This document shows, piece after piece, positions 1-8,476 of a stretch of DNA of 15,287 nucleotides (position 1 is the stretch's first letter; each line of letters opens with the position of its first letter). Below the pieces are notes generated by a model. That model had not been told where the DNA came from, made no database searches, and saw only the letters and a list, made by a program, of their open reading frames with translations. This DNA comes from Clostridia bacterium (lineage in GTDB: Bacteria; Bacillota_A; Clostridia; Christensenellales; Borkfalkiaceae): assembly GCA_017457015.1 (NCBI GenBank), contig JAFTIG010000055.1, positions 1 to 15,287 of the forward strand, given 5' to 3'. A program made the position numbers and the translations under genes.

Positions 1-55
1 AAGAAAAGCACCTTTAATTTGGGGAAAGTAAGAGAATTATTAAGGAGACAAAAAT

Positions 56-1345
56 ATGAATTTTAATCTTATGCACCCTGCGGAACAGATAGTTCTGCTT
101 ATAAACAGAGTTTATCAAAAAGGACTTACCACCACTTCGGGCGGTAACCTTTCGATATTAGACAGCGACGGCACGATTTGGATTACCCCGTCAGGAATAG
201 ACAAAGGCTCTTTGACGCCTGCAGACATTTGTAAAGTTCTTCCCGACGGTACGGTAATAGGTAAGCATAGACCTTCGGTTGAATTGCCTTTCCATAGGCT
301 TGTGTATCAAACAAGACCAGACGTAAGTGCGGTTTTACACGCGCATCCACCGGCACTAGTCAGTTACAGTTTAATTAGAGAAATACCCGACGTCAACATA
401 ATTCACACGCCACATCAAGTTTGCGGAAAGGTGGGTATTGCGCAGTATGAAGTTCCTGGTAGCGATTTGCTTGCGCAGAGAATAGTTGAAGAAATCAAAA
501 AGGGCTATAACGCCGTAATTATGGAAAACCACGGCGTAATAACGTGTGCAGACAGTTTGTTTGAAGCGTTTAAGCGTTTTGAAACGCTTAACTTTGCGGC
601 GTCTATCGGTATCACTGCATCCATACTTGGCAAGGCTCAAGCGCTTAACGACGAGCAAATTCAATTAAACAGTAGAAAAGGACTTACTCAACTCGGCGAA
701 TTTATTCCTACTAACTACAGTTCGGAAGAACGTCGTTTGAGAAAGGAGATGTGCGCGCTTATACACAGATCGTACGATCAAGGCTTGTTCACCAGTACGC
801 AAGGAACGTTCTCGGTACGTCTTGATAAAAATTCTTTCCTTATCACTCCTTACGGCGTGGATAGAAAGTATATTGAACCGCAAGATATAGTAAGGATTGA
901 GCACGACTATCGTGAGGCAGGTAAACGCCCGAGCCGTTCGGTGGGTTTGCATAAATTGATTTACGATCAGCATCCTGAAGTAAACGCTATAACCGTTGCT
1001 CACCCCAAACACTTGATGGCGTTCGGCGTTACGCACACTCCGATAGACAGCAGAACTATACCTGAATCGTACATTGCAATGCGCGATATAGGCAGAGTTC
1101 CGTTTGGAACTAATATCGTAAATCCGCAAAAGATTTCCGATATGATAAGTCCGTCTTCGCCCGTAGTGTTGGTTGATAACGACAGCGTTATAAGTACGGG
1201 TAATACGCTTATAAACGCCTTTGACAGACTTGAAGTCGCAGAATTTACCGCAAATACCATTATTCATGCAAAAATGATAGGTAAGATAGTGATGATAAGC
1301 GACAGTGAAGTAGAAGATATAAACAAAGCGTTTAACTTAAAATAA
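56..1345 (+). CDS. Two-domain class II aldolase/adducin family protein
   Basis: A 429-residue cytoplasmic protein with two tandem class II aldolase/adducin domains, roughly residues 1-215 and 225-425. Family members are zinc enzymes that cleave or epimerise phosphorylated sugars such as fuculose-, rhamnulose- or ribulose-phosphate. The first domain has the expected catalytic Glu (PSVE, E76) and the metal ligands H95, H97 (HAHP) and H159 (ENHG). In the second domain the equivalents are S295, V314, H316 and D376, so only one ligand survives and this half is probably structural. Single-domain family members are usually about 210-270 residues, so this looks like an internal duplication or fusion. 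An AAGGAG site at 42-47 supports the start. The next gene, also a class II aldolase, follows after 46 bases and is probably cotranscribed. The family is secure; the substrate is unknown. Confidence 0.85.
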   Translation: MNFNLMHPAEQIVLLINRVYQKGLTTTSGGNLSILDSDGTIWITPSGIDKGSLTPADICKVLPDGTVIGKHRPSVELPFHRLVYQTRPDVSAVLHAHPPALVSYSLIREIPDVNIIHTPHQVCGKVGIAQYEVPGSDLLAQRIVEEIKKGYNAVIMENHGVITCADSLFEAFKRFETLNFAASIGITASILGKAQALNDEQIQLNSRKGLTQLGEFIPTNYSSEERRLRKEMCALIHRSYDQGLFTSTQGTFSVRLDKNSFLITPYGVDRKYIEPQDIVRIEHDYREAGKRPSRSVGLHKLIYDQHPEVNAITVAHPKHLMAFGVTHTPIDSRTIPESYIAMRDIGRVPFGTNIVNPQKISDMISPSSPVVLVDNDSVISTGNTLINAFDRLEVAEFTANTIIHAKMIGKIVMISDSEVEDINKAFNLK

Positions 1346-1391
1346 ATAATAAATAGCACGATAAGTGCAGTAACTTAAAAGGGAGATAAAA

Positions 1392-2420
1392 ATGAAACAA
1401 ACGATTAAAGATTTAATTAGTATATCGCAATATGCAGGCGACCGTGCCGATTATACTCAAGGCGGTGGCGGTAATACGTCGGTTAAAAATGCTGAAAAGG
1501 GTGTAATGCTCATAAAAGCGTCAGGCTACCGTTTGGTAGATATAAACGAGACGACTGCTTTCGTTGCAGTTGATAAGAACAAAATTTACGACTACTATAA
1601 TAGCGTTGACCTTTCGGTTGAAAAAGATTATGAAAAAGAAAGTGCGGAAGTATCCAAAAGTTCTATCGTTCCGCTTGAAGGCATCGCAACGTTGCGTCCG
1701 AGTGTTGAAGTAGGTTTCCACGCAATACTTAAAAAGTACGTTATACATACTCACTCCGTATATGCAAACCTTTTGACTTGCAGTATGGAAGGAGAAGAAC
1801 TTGCGGAAAAACTTTTTAAAGACAAAGATTTCGGGTTTATTTTCTTACCGTATATTAACCCCGGTTTTGAACTTACTCTCGCTATGAAAAATAAGATTGA
1901 CGAATACGTAAAGGCTACCGGTAAATATCCAGAAGTTATATTTATGAAAAATCACGGTTTAGTGGTTACGGGCGATTATATCGACAGAGTAAAAGCGGTT
2001 AATACCGACGTTAATGAAACGATAAGAAATTATTTCGGTTTGGCAGACGATTTTAGAAGCGTTACATTAGTTCCCACGGAAACGGGCTTTAAGTCGGCAA
2101 CCAAGATTGTAACCGATTTCGTAAAAGATAATAAACTTGATAAAGCCGTTTTAGATGAAACGCCTTTATATCCCGACCAACTCGTATATTTGAACAATAT
2201 ACTCGGTCACTCGCCTAACACGTTAGTAGTAGACGGCGGAAACGTTTTCTATAACACCGATATTAAACAGGCAACTACTTTAGAAGAAACGCTTGCCGCT
2301 TATCTTTTCGTAGTTACGACCGTTAAAAAGGCAAACCTTACAGTTTCAACTATGAACGAAAAAGAAGTATATTTTATCAACAACTGGGAAGCGGAAAAAT
2401 ACCGCCGTTCGGTTAAGTAA
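1392..2420 (+). CDS. Class II aldolase family protein
   Basis: A 342-residue class II aldolase/adducin protein. The N-terminal GGGGNTSVK stretch (about residues 24-32) resembles the phosphate-binding start of the aldolase part of bifunctional rhamnulose-phosphate aldolase/dehydrogenase proteins. The catalytic set is intact: E106 in PSVE, H119 and H121 in HTHS, and H188 in NHG. About 100 further residues follow the core and I cannot assign them a separate domain; no Rossmann dehydrogenase half is present. A GGGAG site at 1381-1385 precedes the ATG. It lies 46 bases after another aldolase-family gene and ends the transcription unit before a strong terminator. A role in deoxy-sugar or sugar-phosphate catabolism is likely, but the substrate cannot be read from the sequence. 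Confidence 0.82.
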   Translation: MKQTIKDLISISQYAGDRADYTQGGGGNTSVKNAEKGVMLIKASGYRLVDINETTAFVAVDKNKIYDYYNSVDLSVEKDYEKESAEVSKSSIVPLEGIATLRPSVEVGFHAILKKYVIHTHSVYANLLTCSMEGEELAEKLFKDKDFGFIFLPYINPGFELTLAMKNKIDEYVKATGKYPEVIFMKNHGLVVTGDYIDRVKAVNTDVNETIRNYFGLADDFRSVTLVPTETGFKSATKIVTDFVKDNKLDKAVLDETPLYPDQLVYLNNILGHSPNTLVVDGGNVFYNTDIKQATTLEETLAAYLFVVTTVKKANLTVSTMNEKEVYFINNWEAEKYRRSVK

Positions 2421-2461
2421 GCATTGGTTGGATAATTCTTTTTTATCAAAATAACAAAAAT

Positions 2462-2493
2462 AAGAGTTCGACGTCTTGGTCGAACTCTTTTTA
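2462..2493 (+). terminator. Rho-independent terminator of the aldolase operon
   Basis: A perfect 11-bp stem (AAGAGTTCGAC at 2462-2472 with GTCGAACTCTT at 2479-2489) and a 6-base loop, followed by a T-rich run. It lies 41 bases after the aldolase stop and separates this unit from the arginine operon. Confidence 0.92.
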
Positions 2494-2578
2494 CGTTTTT
2501 TCGTTTAAATGTATCTGTTTTCTATTTGTCTGATAAATGTAAACATTATATATTAGAAAGTAAAGAAAAATCTCAAAA

Positions 2579-2618
2579 TGCATAAAAATAATATTTATGC
2601 AATAAATTTATGCATAAA
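2579..2618. promoter_or_regulatory. ARG-box-like palindromes upstream of argG (ArgR/AhrC operator)
   Basis: Two overlapping AT-rich palindromes. TGCATAAA at 2579-2586 pairs with TTTATGCA at 2594-2601, and TTTATGCATAAA at 2607-2618 is a perfect 12-base palindrome. The half-site TGCATAAA resembles the half-sites of known ARG boxes (TGAATAAA/TNTGAAT type) bound by the arginine repressor ArgR/AhrC hexamer. A further partial match, TTCATAAAAATATTTT, lies at 2661-2676 close to the -35 box. Several boxes 80-120 bases upstream of an arginine operon fit looping or cooperative repression by arginine-loaded ArgR. The repressor gene is not in the window. The palindromes are seen directly; the regulator is inferred. 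Confidence 0.65.
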
Positions 2619-2694
2619 ATAAAATAATTTTCATTAAACAATAAATATTTTCAAAAAATATTCATAAAAATATTTTAAAATGGCTGTTAAATCG

Positions 2695-2723
2695 TTGACA
2701 ATATCTTTTATTAGGTATATAAT
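2695..2723 (+). promoter_or_regulatory. argG operon promoter (sigma-A consensus)
   Basis: The -35 TTGACA (2695-2700) and -10 TATAAT (2718-2723) both match consensus exactly, with a 17-base spacer. Transcription should start near 2730, giving a leader of about 40 bases. That leader holds a small 5-bp hairpin (GCGGG/CTCGC) just before the GGAGG site at 2757-2761. Such a strong promoter suits an operon controlled mainly by a repressor. Confidence 0.9.
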
Positions 2724-2768
2724 ACACCTGAAAATAAACGCGGGCTGATCTCGCACGGAGGCATAATT

Positions 2769-3989
2769 ATGGAAAAGAAAGATATTAAAAAGGTTGTTTT
2801 AGCGTATTCGGGTGGTCTTGATACGTCTATTATTATTCCTTGGCTTAAAGAAAATTACAACAACTGCGAAGTAATAGCAGTCGCTGCAAACGTTGGTCAA
2901 GCAGACGAACTTGACGGGTTAGAAGAAAAGGCTATTAAAACGGGCGCGTCCAAGTGTTACGTTTTAGACCTTACCGACGATTACGTTGATAACTATATTA
3001 TTCCTTGCGTTAAGGCAGGGGCTATTTATGAAGAATATCTTCTCGGCACGTCGCATGCACGTCCTTGCATAGCAAAAGCACTTGCGGAAATCGCTATCAA
3101 AGAAGGCGCGGACGCTATCGCTCACGGTTGTACGGGTAAAGGTAACGACCAAGTTCGTTTTGAACTTACCTTTAAGCATTTTGTTCCCGATATGAAAATT
3201 ATCGCTCCGTGGCGTGAATGGGATATTAAATCTCGTGAAGAAGAAATCGATTATGCAGAAGCGCATAACGTACCATTAAAGATAAATAGGGAAACCAACT
3301 ATTCTAAAGATAAAAACTTGTGGCACTTATCGCACGAAGGTTTGGATTTAGAAGACACGGGCAACGAACCTACTTACGAAAAGAAAGGATTCCTTGAAAT
3401 GGGCGTTTCGCCTATCGACGCACCCGACAAGCCCACCTACATTGAAATAGATTTTGAACAGGGTGCACCCGTTGCGCTTGACGGAAAGAAAATGAGCGCA
3501 AAAAACATAATATTAAAACTCAACGAACTCGGTGGTGCAAACGGTATCGGTATACTTGATATCGTAGAAAACCGTTTAGTCGGCATGAAATGTCGTGGCG
3601 TGTACGAAACTCCGGGCGGCGCAATTCTTTACAAGGCGCACAGCGTATTAGAGACACTCTGCCTTGACAAGATAACCATGCACGAAAAACAGAAACTTGC
3701 AATCACTTACGGTGAACTCGTTTATAACGGACAGTGGTTTACTCCCTTGCGTGAAGCGCTTGCGGCGTTCGTTGATAAGACGCAGGAAAAAGTAAACGGT
3801 AAAGTTCGCTTAAAACTTTACAAAGGCAACATGATCAACGCGGGTGTATGGAGTAAGAACTCTTTATACAGTGAGGAGATTGCAACCTTCGGCGAAAGTG
3901 ATTACAATCAGAAAGACGCTGATGGATTTATCAATCTTTTCGGACTCCCGATTAAAGTTGCGGCTATGGTTGATAAAGACAACAAATAA
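2769..3989 (+). CDS. argG: Argininosuccinate synthase
   Basis: Catalyses ATP-dependent condensation of citrulline and aspartate to argininosuccinate in the cytoplasm, the penultimate step of arginine synthesis. The N-terminal PP-loop of the adenylating ATP pyrophosphatase fold is plain: AYSGGLDTS at residues 12-20. Further family motifs include the [13 protein letters not shown] stretch and YETPGG near residue 280. The length of 406 residues is normal for the family, which is about 400. The start follows a GGAGG site by seven bases and fits the promoter upstream. It is the first gene of a seven-gene arginine operon, with argH 80 bases downstream across an intergenic hairpin. ARG-box-like palindromes upstream suggest ArgR/AhrC repression of the whole operon. 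Confidence 0.97.
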   Translation: MEKKDIKKVVLAYSGGLDTSIIIPWLKENYNNCEVIAVAANVGQADELDGLEEKAIKTGASKCYVLDLTDDYVDNYIIPCVKAGAIYEEYLLGTSHARPCIAKALAEIAIKEGADAIAHGCTGKGNDQVRFELTFKHFVPDMKIIAPWREWDIKSREEEIDYAEAHNVPLKINRETNYSKDKNLWHLSHEGLDLEDTGNEPTYEKKGFLEMGVSPIDAPDKPTYIEIDFEQGAPVALDGKKMSAKNIILKLNELGGANGIGILDIVENRLVGMKCRGVYETPGGAILYKAHSVLETLCLDKITMHEKQKLAITYGELVYNGQWFTPLREALAAFVDKTQEKVNGKVRLKLYKGNMINAGVWSKNSLYSEEIATFGESDYNQKDADGFINLFGLPIKVAAMVDKDNK

Positions 3990-4006
3990 GGTTAAAAATA
4001 CTTCTC

Positions 4007-4040
4007 GTCCTGCACGGGTTTTTTCCGCGCAGGACAATTT
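4007..4040 (+). promoter_or_regulatory. Intergenic hairpin between argG and argH
   Basis: GTCCTGC (4007-4013) pairs with GCAGGAC (4029-4035). An inner CGG/CCG extends the stem across one A-C mismatch around a T-rich loop. AATTTCATTTTTTTA follows, so the U-tract is interrupted. It could be a weak, leaky terminator or a processing/stability element that sets the ratio of argG to distal messages. I see no new promoter after it, so the distal genes probably depend on readthrough. Confidence 0.55.
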
Positions 4041-4069
4041 CATTTTTTTAAGGAACGGAGAAAATCGTT

Positions 4070-5449
4070 ATGGCAAAGATGTGGACGGGGCGCACAAGCG
4101 GTGTTACCGATAAGATTGCAGATGATTTTAACTCGTCGATAAGTTTCGACAGTAGAATGTATAAGCAGGATATAATCGGCTCGATGGCACACGCGACTAT
4201 GCTCGGCGCAAAAAACATAATAAGCAAGTCTGAAGCGGATATTTTAATAGACGGATTGCAAGGTATTTTAAGTGATATTGAAAACGGTAAACTTGCCATC
4301 GATATGACAGCGGAAGATATACACATGTTCGTTGAACAAGTTCTTACCGAAAGAGTTGGTGAAGTCGGCAAAAAACTTCATACTGCAAGGTCGAGAAACG
4401 ATCAAGTCGCTTTGGACGTAAGAATGTATCTTCGCGAGCAAGCGGATATTATTATCGGCAAGATAAAAGAACTTGTAATCGCAGTTACTCTTAAAGCGGA
4501 AGAACATAAATCGTCCATTATGCCGGGGTATACCCACCTGCAACGCGCCCAGCCTATAACTTTCGGTCATCACCTTATGGCGTATGCAAATATGCTTCTC
4601 CGCGATATAGATAGATTTAAGGACGTGAAAAAACGTATAAACGTTTCGCCTATAGGCAGTTGCGCTCTTGCAGGTACGACTTATGAAACGGACAGGCGTT
4701 TAGAAGCGGAAATCTTGGGTTTTGACGATATTGCACTAAACAGTATAGACGGTGTTTCTGACAGGGATTTTATCGTGGAATTTTCGTCTGCGTGTAGTAT
4801 TTTAATGATGCATTTATCCCGTTTTTCCGAAGAGATTATTCTTTGGACTAGTTGGGAATTTAAGTTTGTTGAACTTTCCGACGCGTTCACTACCGGCTCG
4901 TCCATAATGCCACAAAAAAAGAACTCCGATATGGCGGAACTCGTACGCGGTAAGACGGGTAGAGTTTTCGGACATTTGATGGCAATACTCACTACTCTTA
5001 AAGGTTTACCGCTTGCCTATAATAAAGATATGCAAGAAGATAAAGAAGGCGTATTCGACGCGGTCGATACCGTTAAGATGTGTTTAGACGTATTTGCGCC
5101 TATGATCGCAACTATGAAAGTTATTCCTGAAAACATGCTTTCCGCAGCAAAGAAAGGTTTTATTAACGCTACCGACCTTGCAGACTATATGGTTAAAAAA
5201 GGTTTACCGTTTAGGAGCGCTTATAAAATAGTTGGTCAAATAGTGGGCGACGCCATTAAAAACGGCAAGGTGCTTGAAGATTTAAGTTTAGAAGAATATA
5301 AGTCTTATAGTGAAATTTTTGACGTCGATCTTTACGGGGAAATAAGCCTCAAAACGTGTGTAGAAAAGCGTGTTTCCGAAGGCGGAACTTCACCCGAATC
5401 AGCTGCAAAGCAAATAGAATTCGTAAAAGGTAAACTTGAAAATGTATAA
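4070..5449 (+). CDS. argH: Argininosuccinate lyase
   Basis: Splits argininosuccinate into arginine and fumarate, the last step of arginine synthesis. It belongs to the fumarase/aspartase superfamily, which works as a homotetramer. Signatures seen: HTARSRNDQ at residues 104-112, the catalytic-region Thr-His pair T155-H156, and the family signature GSSIMPQKKN at residues 276-285, whose mobile serine loop carries the catalytic base. The 459-residue length is typical. An AAGGAACGGAG element at 4051-4061 precedes the ATG. The 3' end overlaps argC by eight bases, consistent with translational coupling. Confidence 0.97.
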   Translation: MAKMWTGRTSGVTDKIADDFNSSISFDSRMYKQDIIGSMAHATMLGAKNIISKSEADILIDGLQGILSDIENGKLAIDMTAEDIHMFVEQVLTERVGEVGKKLHTARSRNDQVALDVRMYLREQADIIIGKIKELVIAVTLKAEEHKSSIMPGYTHLQRAQPITFGHHLMAYANMLLRDIDRFKDVKKRINVSPIGSCALAGTTYETDRRLEAEILGFDDIALNSIDGVSDRDFIVEFSSACSILMMHLSRFSEEIILWTSWEFKFVELSDAFTTGSSIMPQKKNSDMAELVRGKTGRVFGHLMAILTTLKGLPLAYNKDMQEDKEGVFDAVDTVKMCLDVFAPMIATMKVIPENMLSAAKKGFINATDLADYMVKKGLPFRSAYKIVGQIVGDAIKNGKVLEDLSLEEYKSYSEIFDVDLYGEISLKTCVEKRVSEGGTSPESAAKQIEFVKGKLENV

Positions 5450-6365
5450 AGTGTTTATTGACGGCAGTGCAGGGACTACGGGACTTAAAATCGTAGACAG
5501 ACTGTCGGAGAGAAAAGATATAGAACTTATTAAATTGACGGAAGAGTTACGCAAAGATCTAACGGCTAGAAAGGACGCACTAAATTCCGCAGACGTGGCG
5601 TTTTTATGCTTACCAGACGCCGCGGCGATCGAGGCGGTGTCTTTAATTGAAAACGAAAAAGTCAAAGTTATAGACACATCGACGGCGCATAGAGTAAACC
5701 CTGCGTGGGAGTACGGTTTTCCTGAACTAAACGGTAGGCGCGAGCGTATTGCTAATTCAAAAAGGATTGCAAACCCCGGTTGTCATGCAAGCGGATTTAT
5801 TGCTCTAATCGAACCGCTTATTACCAACGGGATTTTGGATAAAAACGCTTATCTTACGGCTTTTTCTATTACGGGATACAGTGGCGGTGGAAAGAAAATG
5901 ATTGCCGAGTACCAAAGCACAGAACGCCCCGAGTTATTTGACGCACCGCGTCAGTACGGGCTCGGTCAAACCCACAAACACTTGCCTGAAATGAAGGCGG
6001 TATGCGGTATAGAAAACGCGCCTTGTTTCTGTCCTATCGTCGCTGATTACGACAGGGGTATGGAAGTGACCGTACCGCTTTTTGCAAAAGATATTAAGGG
6101 CGGAATAAACGCCGTAAAAGACTTGTATAAGAGTATTTATTCTGGAGAAATCGTCAAATACGTTGACGGTGCGGACGAAAGCGGGTTTTTATCGGCAAAC
6201 AAAATGCGTGGAAAAGACGGCATGGAGATTTCCGTCTACGGCACAGACGAGCGTGTAATACTCGTATCGAGATTTGATAATCTTGGTAAAGGCGCGTCGG
6301 GTGCGGCTATACAAAATATGAATATACTTTTGGGTTGTGACGAGAAGTCAGGACTCGTGTTATAA
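5442..6365 (+). CDS. argC: N-acetyl-gamma-glutamyl-phosphate reductase, short (type 2) form
   Basis: NADPH-dependent reduction of N-acetylglutamyl phosphate to the semialdehyde, the third step of the acetylated pathway. The protein opens with a Rossmann glycine-rich loop, DGSAGTTG at residues 7-14. The catalytic cysteine is C114 in NPGCHASG. At 307 residues, and with this loop form, it belongs to the short type 2 AGPR class (about 310 residues) rather than the common type of about 345. I chose ATG 5442 over an in-frame TTG at 5436: the AAAAGG site at 5425-5430 aligns better with the ATG, and ATG is the stronger start. The TTG would add two residues. It overlaps argH by eight bases; argJ begins 17 bases after its stop. 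Confidence 0.93.
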   Translation: MYKVFIDGSAGTTGLKIVDRLSERKDIELIKLTEELRKDLTARKDALNSADVAFLCLPDAAAIEAVSLIENEKVKVIDTSTAHRVNPAWEYGFPELNGRRERIANSKRIANPGCHASGFIALIEPLITNGILDKNAYLTAFSITGYSGGGKKMIAEYQSTERPELFDAPRQYGLGQTHKHLPEMKAVCGIENAPCFCPIVADYDRGMEVTVPLFAKDIKGGINAVKDLYKSIYSGEIVKYVDGADESGFLSANKMRGKDGMEISVYGTDERVILVSRFDNLGKGASGAAIQNMNILLGCDEKSGLVL

Positions 6366-6382
6366 ACGAAGGAGAAAGATTT

Positions 6383-7597
6383 ATGAAATTTATTCAAGGC
6401 GGTGTATGTGCCGCAAAAGGTTTTACTGCAAACGGAGTACATTGCGGAATTCGCCATAATCGTACAAAACGTGATTTGGCGTTAATTTTTAGTGAAGTTC
6501 CTGCAACGGCTGCTGCTACTTATACTACAAATCTCGTTAAGGGTGCCCCCCTTCTCGTTACTAAGAAACATTTGGAAAACGGTGTAGCGCAGGCTATTAT
6601 CTGCAATAGCGGAAACGCTAATACTTGCAACGCCGACGGTAAAGAAATTGCAGAAAAGATGAGCGTTTTAGTTGCCGAACGTCTTCCCGTAAAGGCAGAA
6701 GACGTGGTGGTAGCATCCACTGGCGTTATCGGACAACCCTTAAATATTGAGCCTATAAAAAACGGAATGCAAGAACTCGTTAAAGGGCTTTCATTAGACG
6801 GTGGGCTCAATGCGGCAGAAGCGATTATGACTACCGACCTTGCTGTAAAAGAAGTTGCAGTAGAGTTTGAAGTAGGCGGTAAAACTTGCCGTATCGGCGG
6901 TATAGCAAAGGGTAGCGGTATGATACACCCAAACATGGCGACTATGCTCGTATTCATAACTACCGACGTCAAGATAAATAAAGAAATGTTAAGCGTTGCG
7001 CTTCGCTCTGATATTAAAGAAACTTTTAATATGATAAGCATTGACGGCGATACGTCTACTAACGATATGGTTACCGTGCTTGCAAACGGCATGGCGGGAA
7101 ATGAAGAGATAGTTTCCAAAGGTCAAGACTTTAATGCGTTTATGCAAGCGCTCAATACGGTAAACGTAACGCTTTGCCGTATGATTGCCGGCGACGGAGA
7201 AGGTGCGAGTAAACTTTTAGAGTGTTCGGTGGCAGGCGGAAAAACGCTTGAAGACGCTAAAAAAGTTGCTAAAAGCGTGATATGCTCTAGTTTGTTAAAG
7301 GCCGCAATGTTTGGCGCAGACGCTAACTGGGGGCGCGTACTTTGTGCAATCGGTTATAGCGGTGCAAACGTGGACGTCGATAAAATAGACGTTGCGTTTA
7401 GATCGGTTAAAGGTGCTATTGACGTATGTAAAAACGGCAGTGGTGTAAATTTTTCTGAAGAAAAGGCAAAAGAGATTCTTTTAGAAAAAGAAATCGTGAT
7501 AGAAGTAAACTTAAACGACGGGGAATACTCGTCTAAAGCGTGGGGTTGCGACCTTACTTACGACTACGTTAAGATTAACGGCGACTACCGCACTTAA
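6383..7597 (+). CDS. argJ: Glutamate N-acetyltransferase / ornithine acetyltransferase
   Basis: Moves the acetyl group from N-acetylornithine to glutamate, releasing ornithine and regenerating acetylglutamate (the cyclic pathway). Many homologues can also use acetyl-CoA for the first acetylation, and the lack of argA here suggests the same, but specificity cannot be read from sequence. The enzyme is made as a precursor that self-cleaves into alpha and beta chains. The cleavage motif MATML is intact, with the new N-terminal nucleophile T187, preceded by the KGSGMIHPN loop. The length of 404 residues is typical. An AAGGAG site at 6369-6374 supports the start. It sits between argC and argB, the common argCJBD order of Bacillota. 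Confidence 0.97.
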   Translation: MKFIQGGVCAAKGFTANGVHCGIRHNRTKRDLALIFSEVPATAAATYTTNLVKGAPLLVTKKHLENGVAQAIICNSGNANTCNADGKEIAEKMSVLVAERLPVKAEDVVVASTGVIGQPLNIEPIKNGMQELVKGLSLDGGLNAAEAIMTTDLAVKEVAVEFEVGGKTCRIGGIAKGSGMIHPNMATMLVFITTDVKINKEMLSVALRSDIKETFNMISIDGDTSTNDMVTVLANGMAGNEEIVSKGQDFNAFMQALNTVNVTLCRMIAGDGEGASKLLECSVAGGKTLEDAKKVAKSVICSSLLKAAMFGADANWGRVLCAIGYSGANVDVDKIDVAFRSVKGAIDVCKNGSGVNFSEEKAKEILLEKEIVIEVNLNDGEYSSKAWGCDLTYDYVKINGDYRT

Positions 7598-7610
7598 TAA
7601 GGAGAATATA

Positions 7611-8474
7611 ATGGATAAGCATTTTTCTAACGCACAGCGCGCGGAAATATTGACGCAAGCTATGCCTTATATAAAAAATTACAACGGCAAGATATTAGTC
7701 GTGAAATACGGCGGTAACGCCATGATAAACCAAACCCTTAAAGAGCAGGTAATGGAAGACATAGTTCTATTACATCTTGTCGGTGTAAAAGTGGTTTTAG
7801 TGCACGGTGGCGGACCGGAAATAAACGACCTTATGGCAAAACTCGGCAAAAAGCCCGAGTTTGTAGACGGCTTGAGAGTAACCGATAAGGAAACGATTGA
7901 TATCGTTCAAATGGTGCTTGCGGGTAAAGTTAACAAATCGCTCGTAAATTTCCTTGAGATGAAAGGCGGTAAAGCAATGGGTATTTCCGGTATGGACGGA
8001 AGACTTATCGAAGCAAAGATAAAAGACGAGCGTTTGGGTTACGTCGGCTCTATTACTAATATTAATATAGAGTGTGTAAACGATCTTCTGCATAAAGGGT
8101 ATATACCCGTAATATCGACTATCGGTTGCGATAAAGAAGGCAACGCTTACAACATAAACGGCGACACGGCGGCTGCAAGAATAGCAGGTGCTCTTAACGC
8201 TGAAAGGCTTATTATGATGACCGACATTGCAGGAATTTTAAAAGACAAGGACGACCCAACTACTTTAATTCCTGAAATAACGATAAGCCAAGCAAAAAAA
8301 CTTATGGAAGACGGTATCGTTCAGGGCGGTATGATTCCCAAAGTAAAATGTTGTATCGACGCAATAGGGCACGGCGTTAAAAACGTCGTCATTATGGACG
8401 GTAGAATACCGCACTCTATACTTATGGAAATTCTTACCGACGAAGGTGCGGGCACGATGGTTGTAGAAGGTTAA
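7611..8474 (+). CDS. argB: Acetylglutamate kinase
   Basis: Phosphorylates N-acetylglutamate with ATP, usually the committed, feedback-controlled step when the cycle runs through ArgJ. Amino-acid-kinase fold motifs are present: KYGGNAM at residues 32-38, HGGGPEI at 65-71, and a C-terminal GGMIPKV loop. The 287-residue chain has an N-terminal helix of about 25 residues (AEILTQAMPYIKNY region) before the first strand. That extension is characteristic of hexameric, arginine-inhibited kinases, so feedback by arginine is likely; this is inference from family knowledge. AAGGAG at 7599-7604 precedes the ATG. argD starts two bases after its stop. Confidence 0.96.
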   Translation: MDKHFSNAQRAEILTQAMPYIKNYNGKILVVKYGGNAMINQTLKEQVMEDIVLLHLVGVKVVLVHGGGPEINDLMAKLGKKPEFVDGLRVTDKETIDIVQMVLAGKVNKSLVNFLEMKGGKAMGISGMDGRLIEAKIKDERLGYVGSITNINIECVNDLLHKGYIPVISTIGCDKEGNAYNINGDTAAARIAGALNAERLIMMTDIAGILKDKDDPTTLIPEITISQAKKLMEDGIVQGGMIPKVKCCIDAIGHGVKNVVIMDGRIPHSILMEILTDEGAGTMVVEG

Positions 8475-8476
8475 TT

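Noticed and set aside
1..31. Possible 3' end of an upstream gene (frame 2 reads to a TAA at 29-31).
   Set aside because: Only nine codons are visible, a second frame also ends nearby (TAA at 15-17), and nothing identifies the correct frame or product.
665..1267. A 200-codon minus-strand open frame inside the first aldolase gene.
   Set aside because: Mirror of a well-supported coding gene; composition is arginine/tyrosine-rich nonsense without a ribosome binding site or family motif.
2500..2768. T-box or other riboswitch in front of argG.
   Set aside because: The promoter is directly before the gene, leaving a leader of about 40 bases, too short for a T-box or arginine-sensing leader; only a 5-bp hairpin is present.
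5436..5441. TTG start for argC.
   Set aside because: Adds two residues only, is a weaker start codon and sits too close to the AAAAGG site. ATG 5442 is preferred, though the TTG cannot be excluded.
6520..7119. A 199-codon minus-strand open frame inside argJ.
   Set aside because: Antisense shadow of argJ, whose catalytic motif and length are fully conserved.
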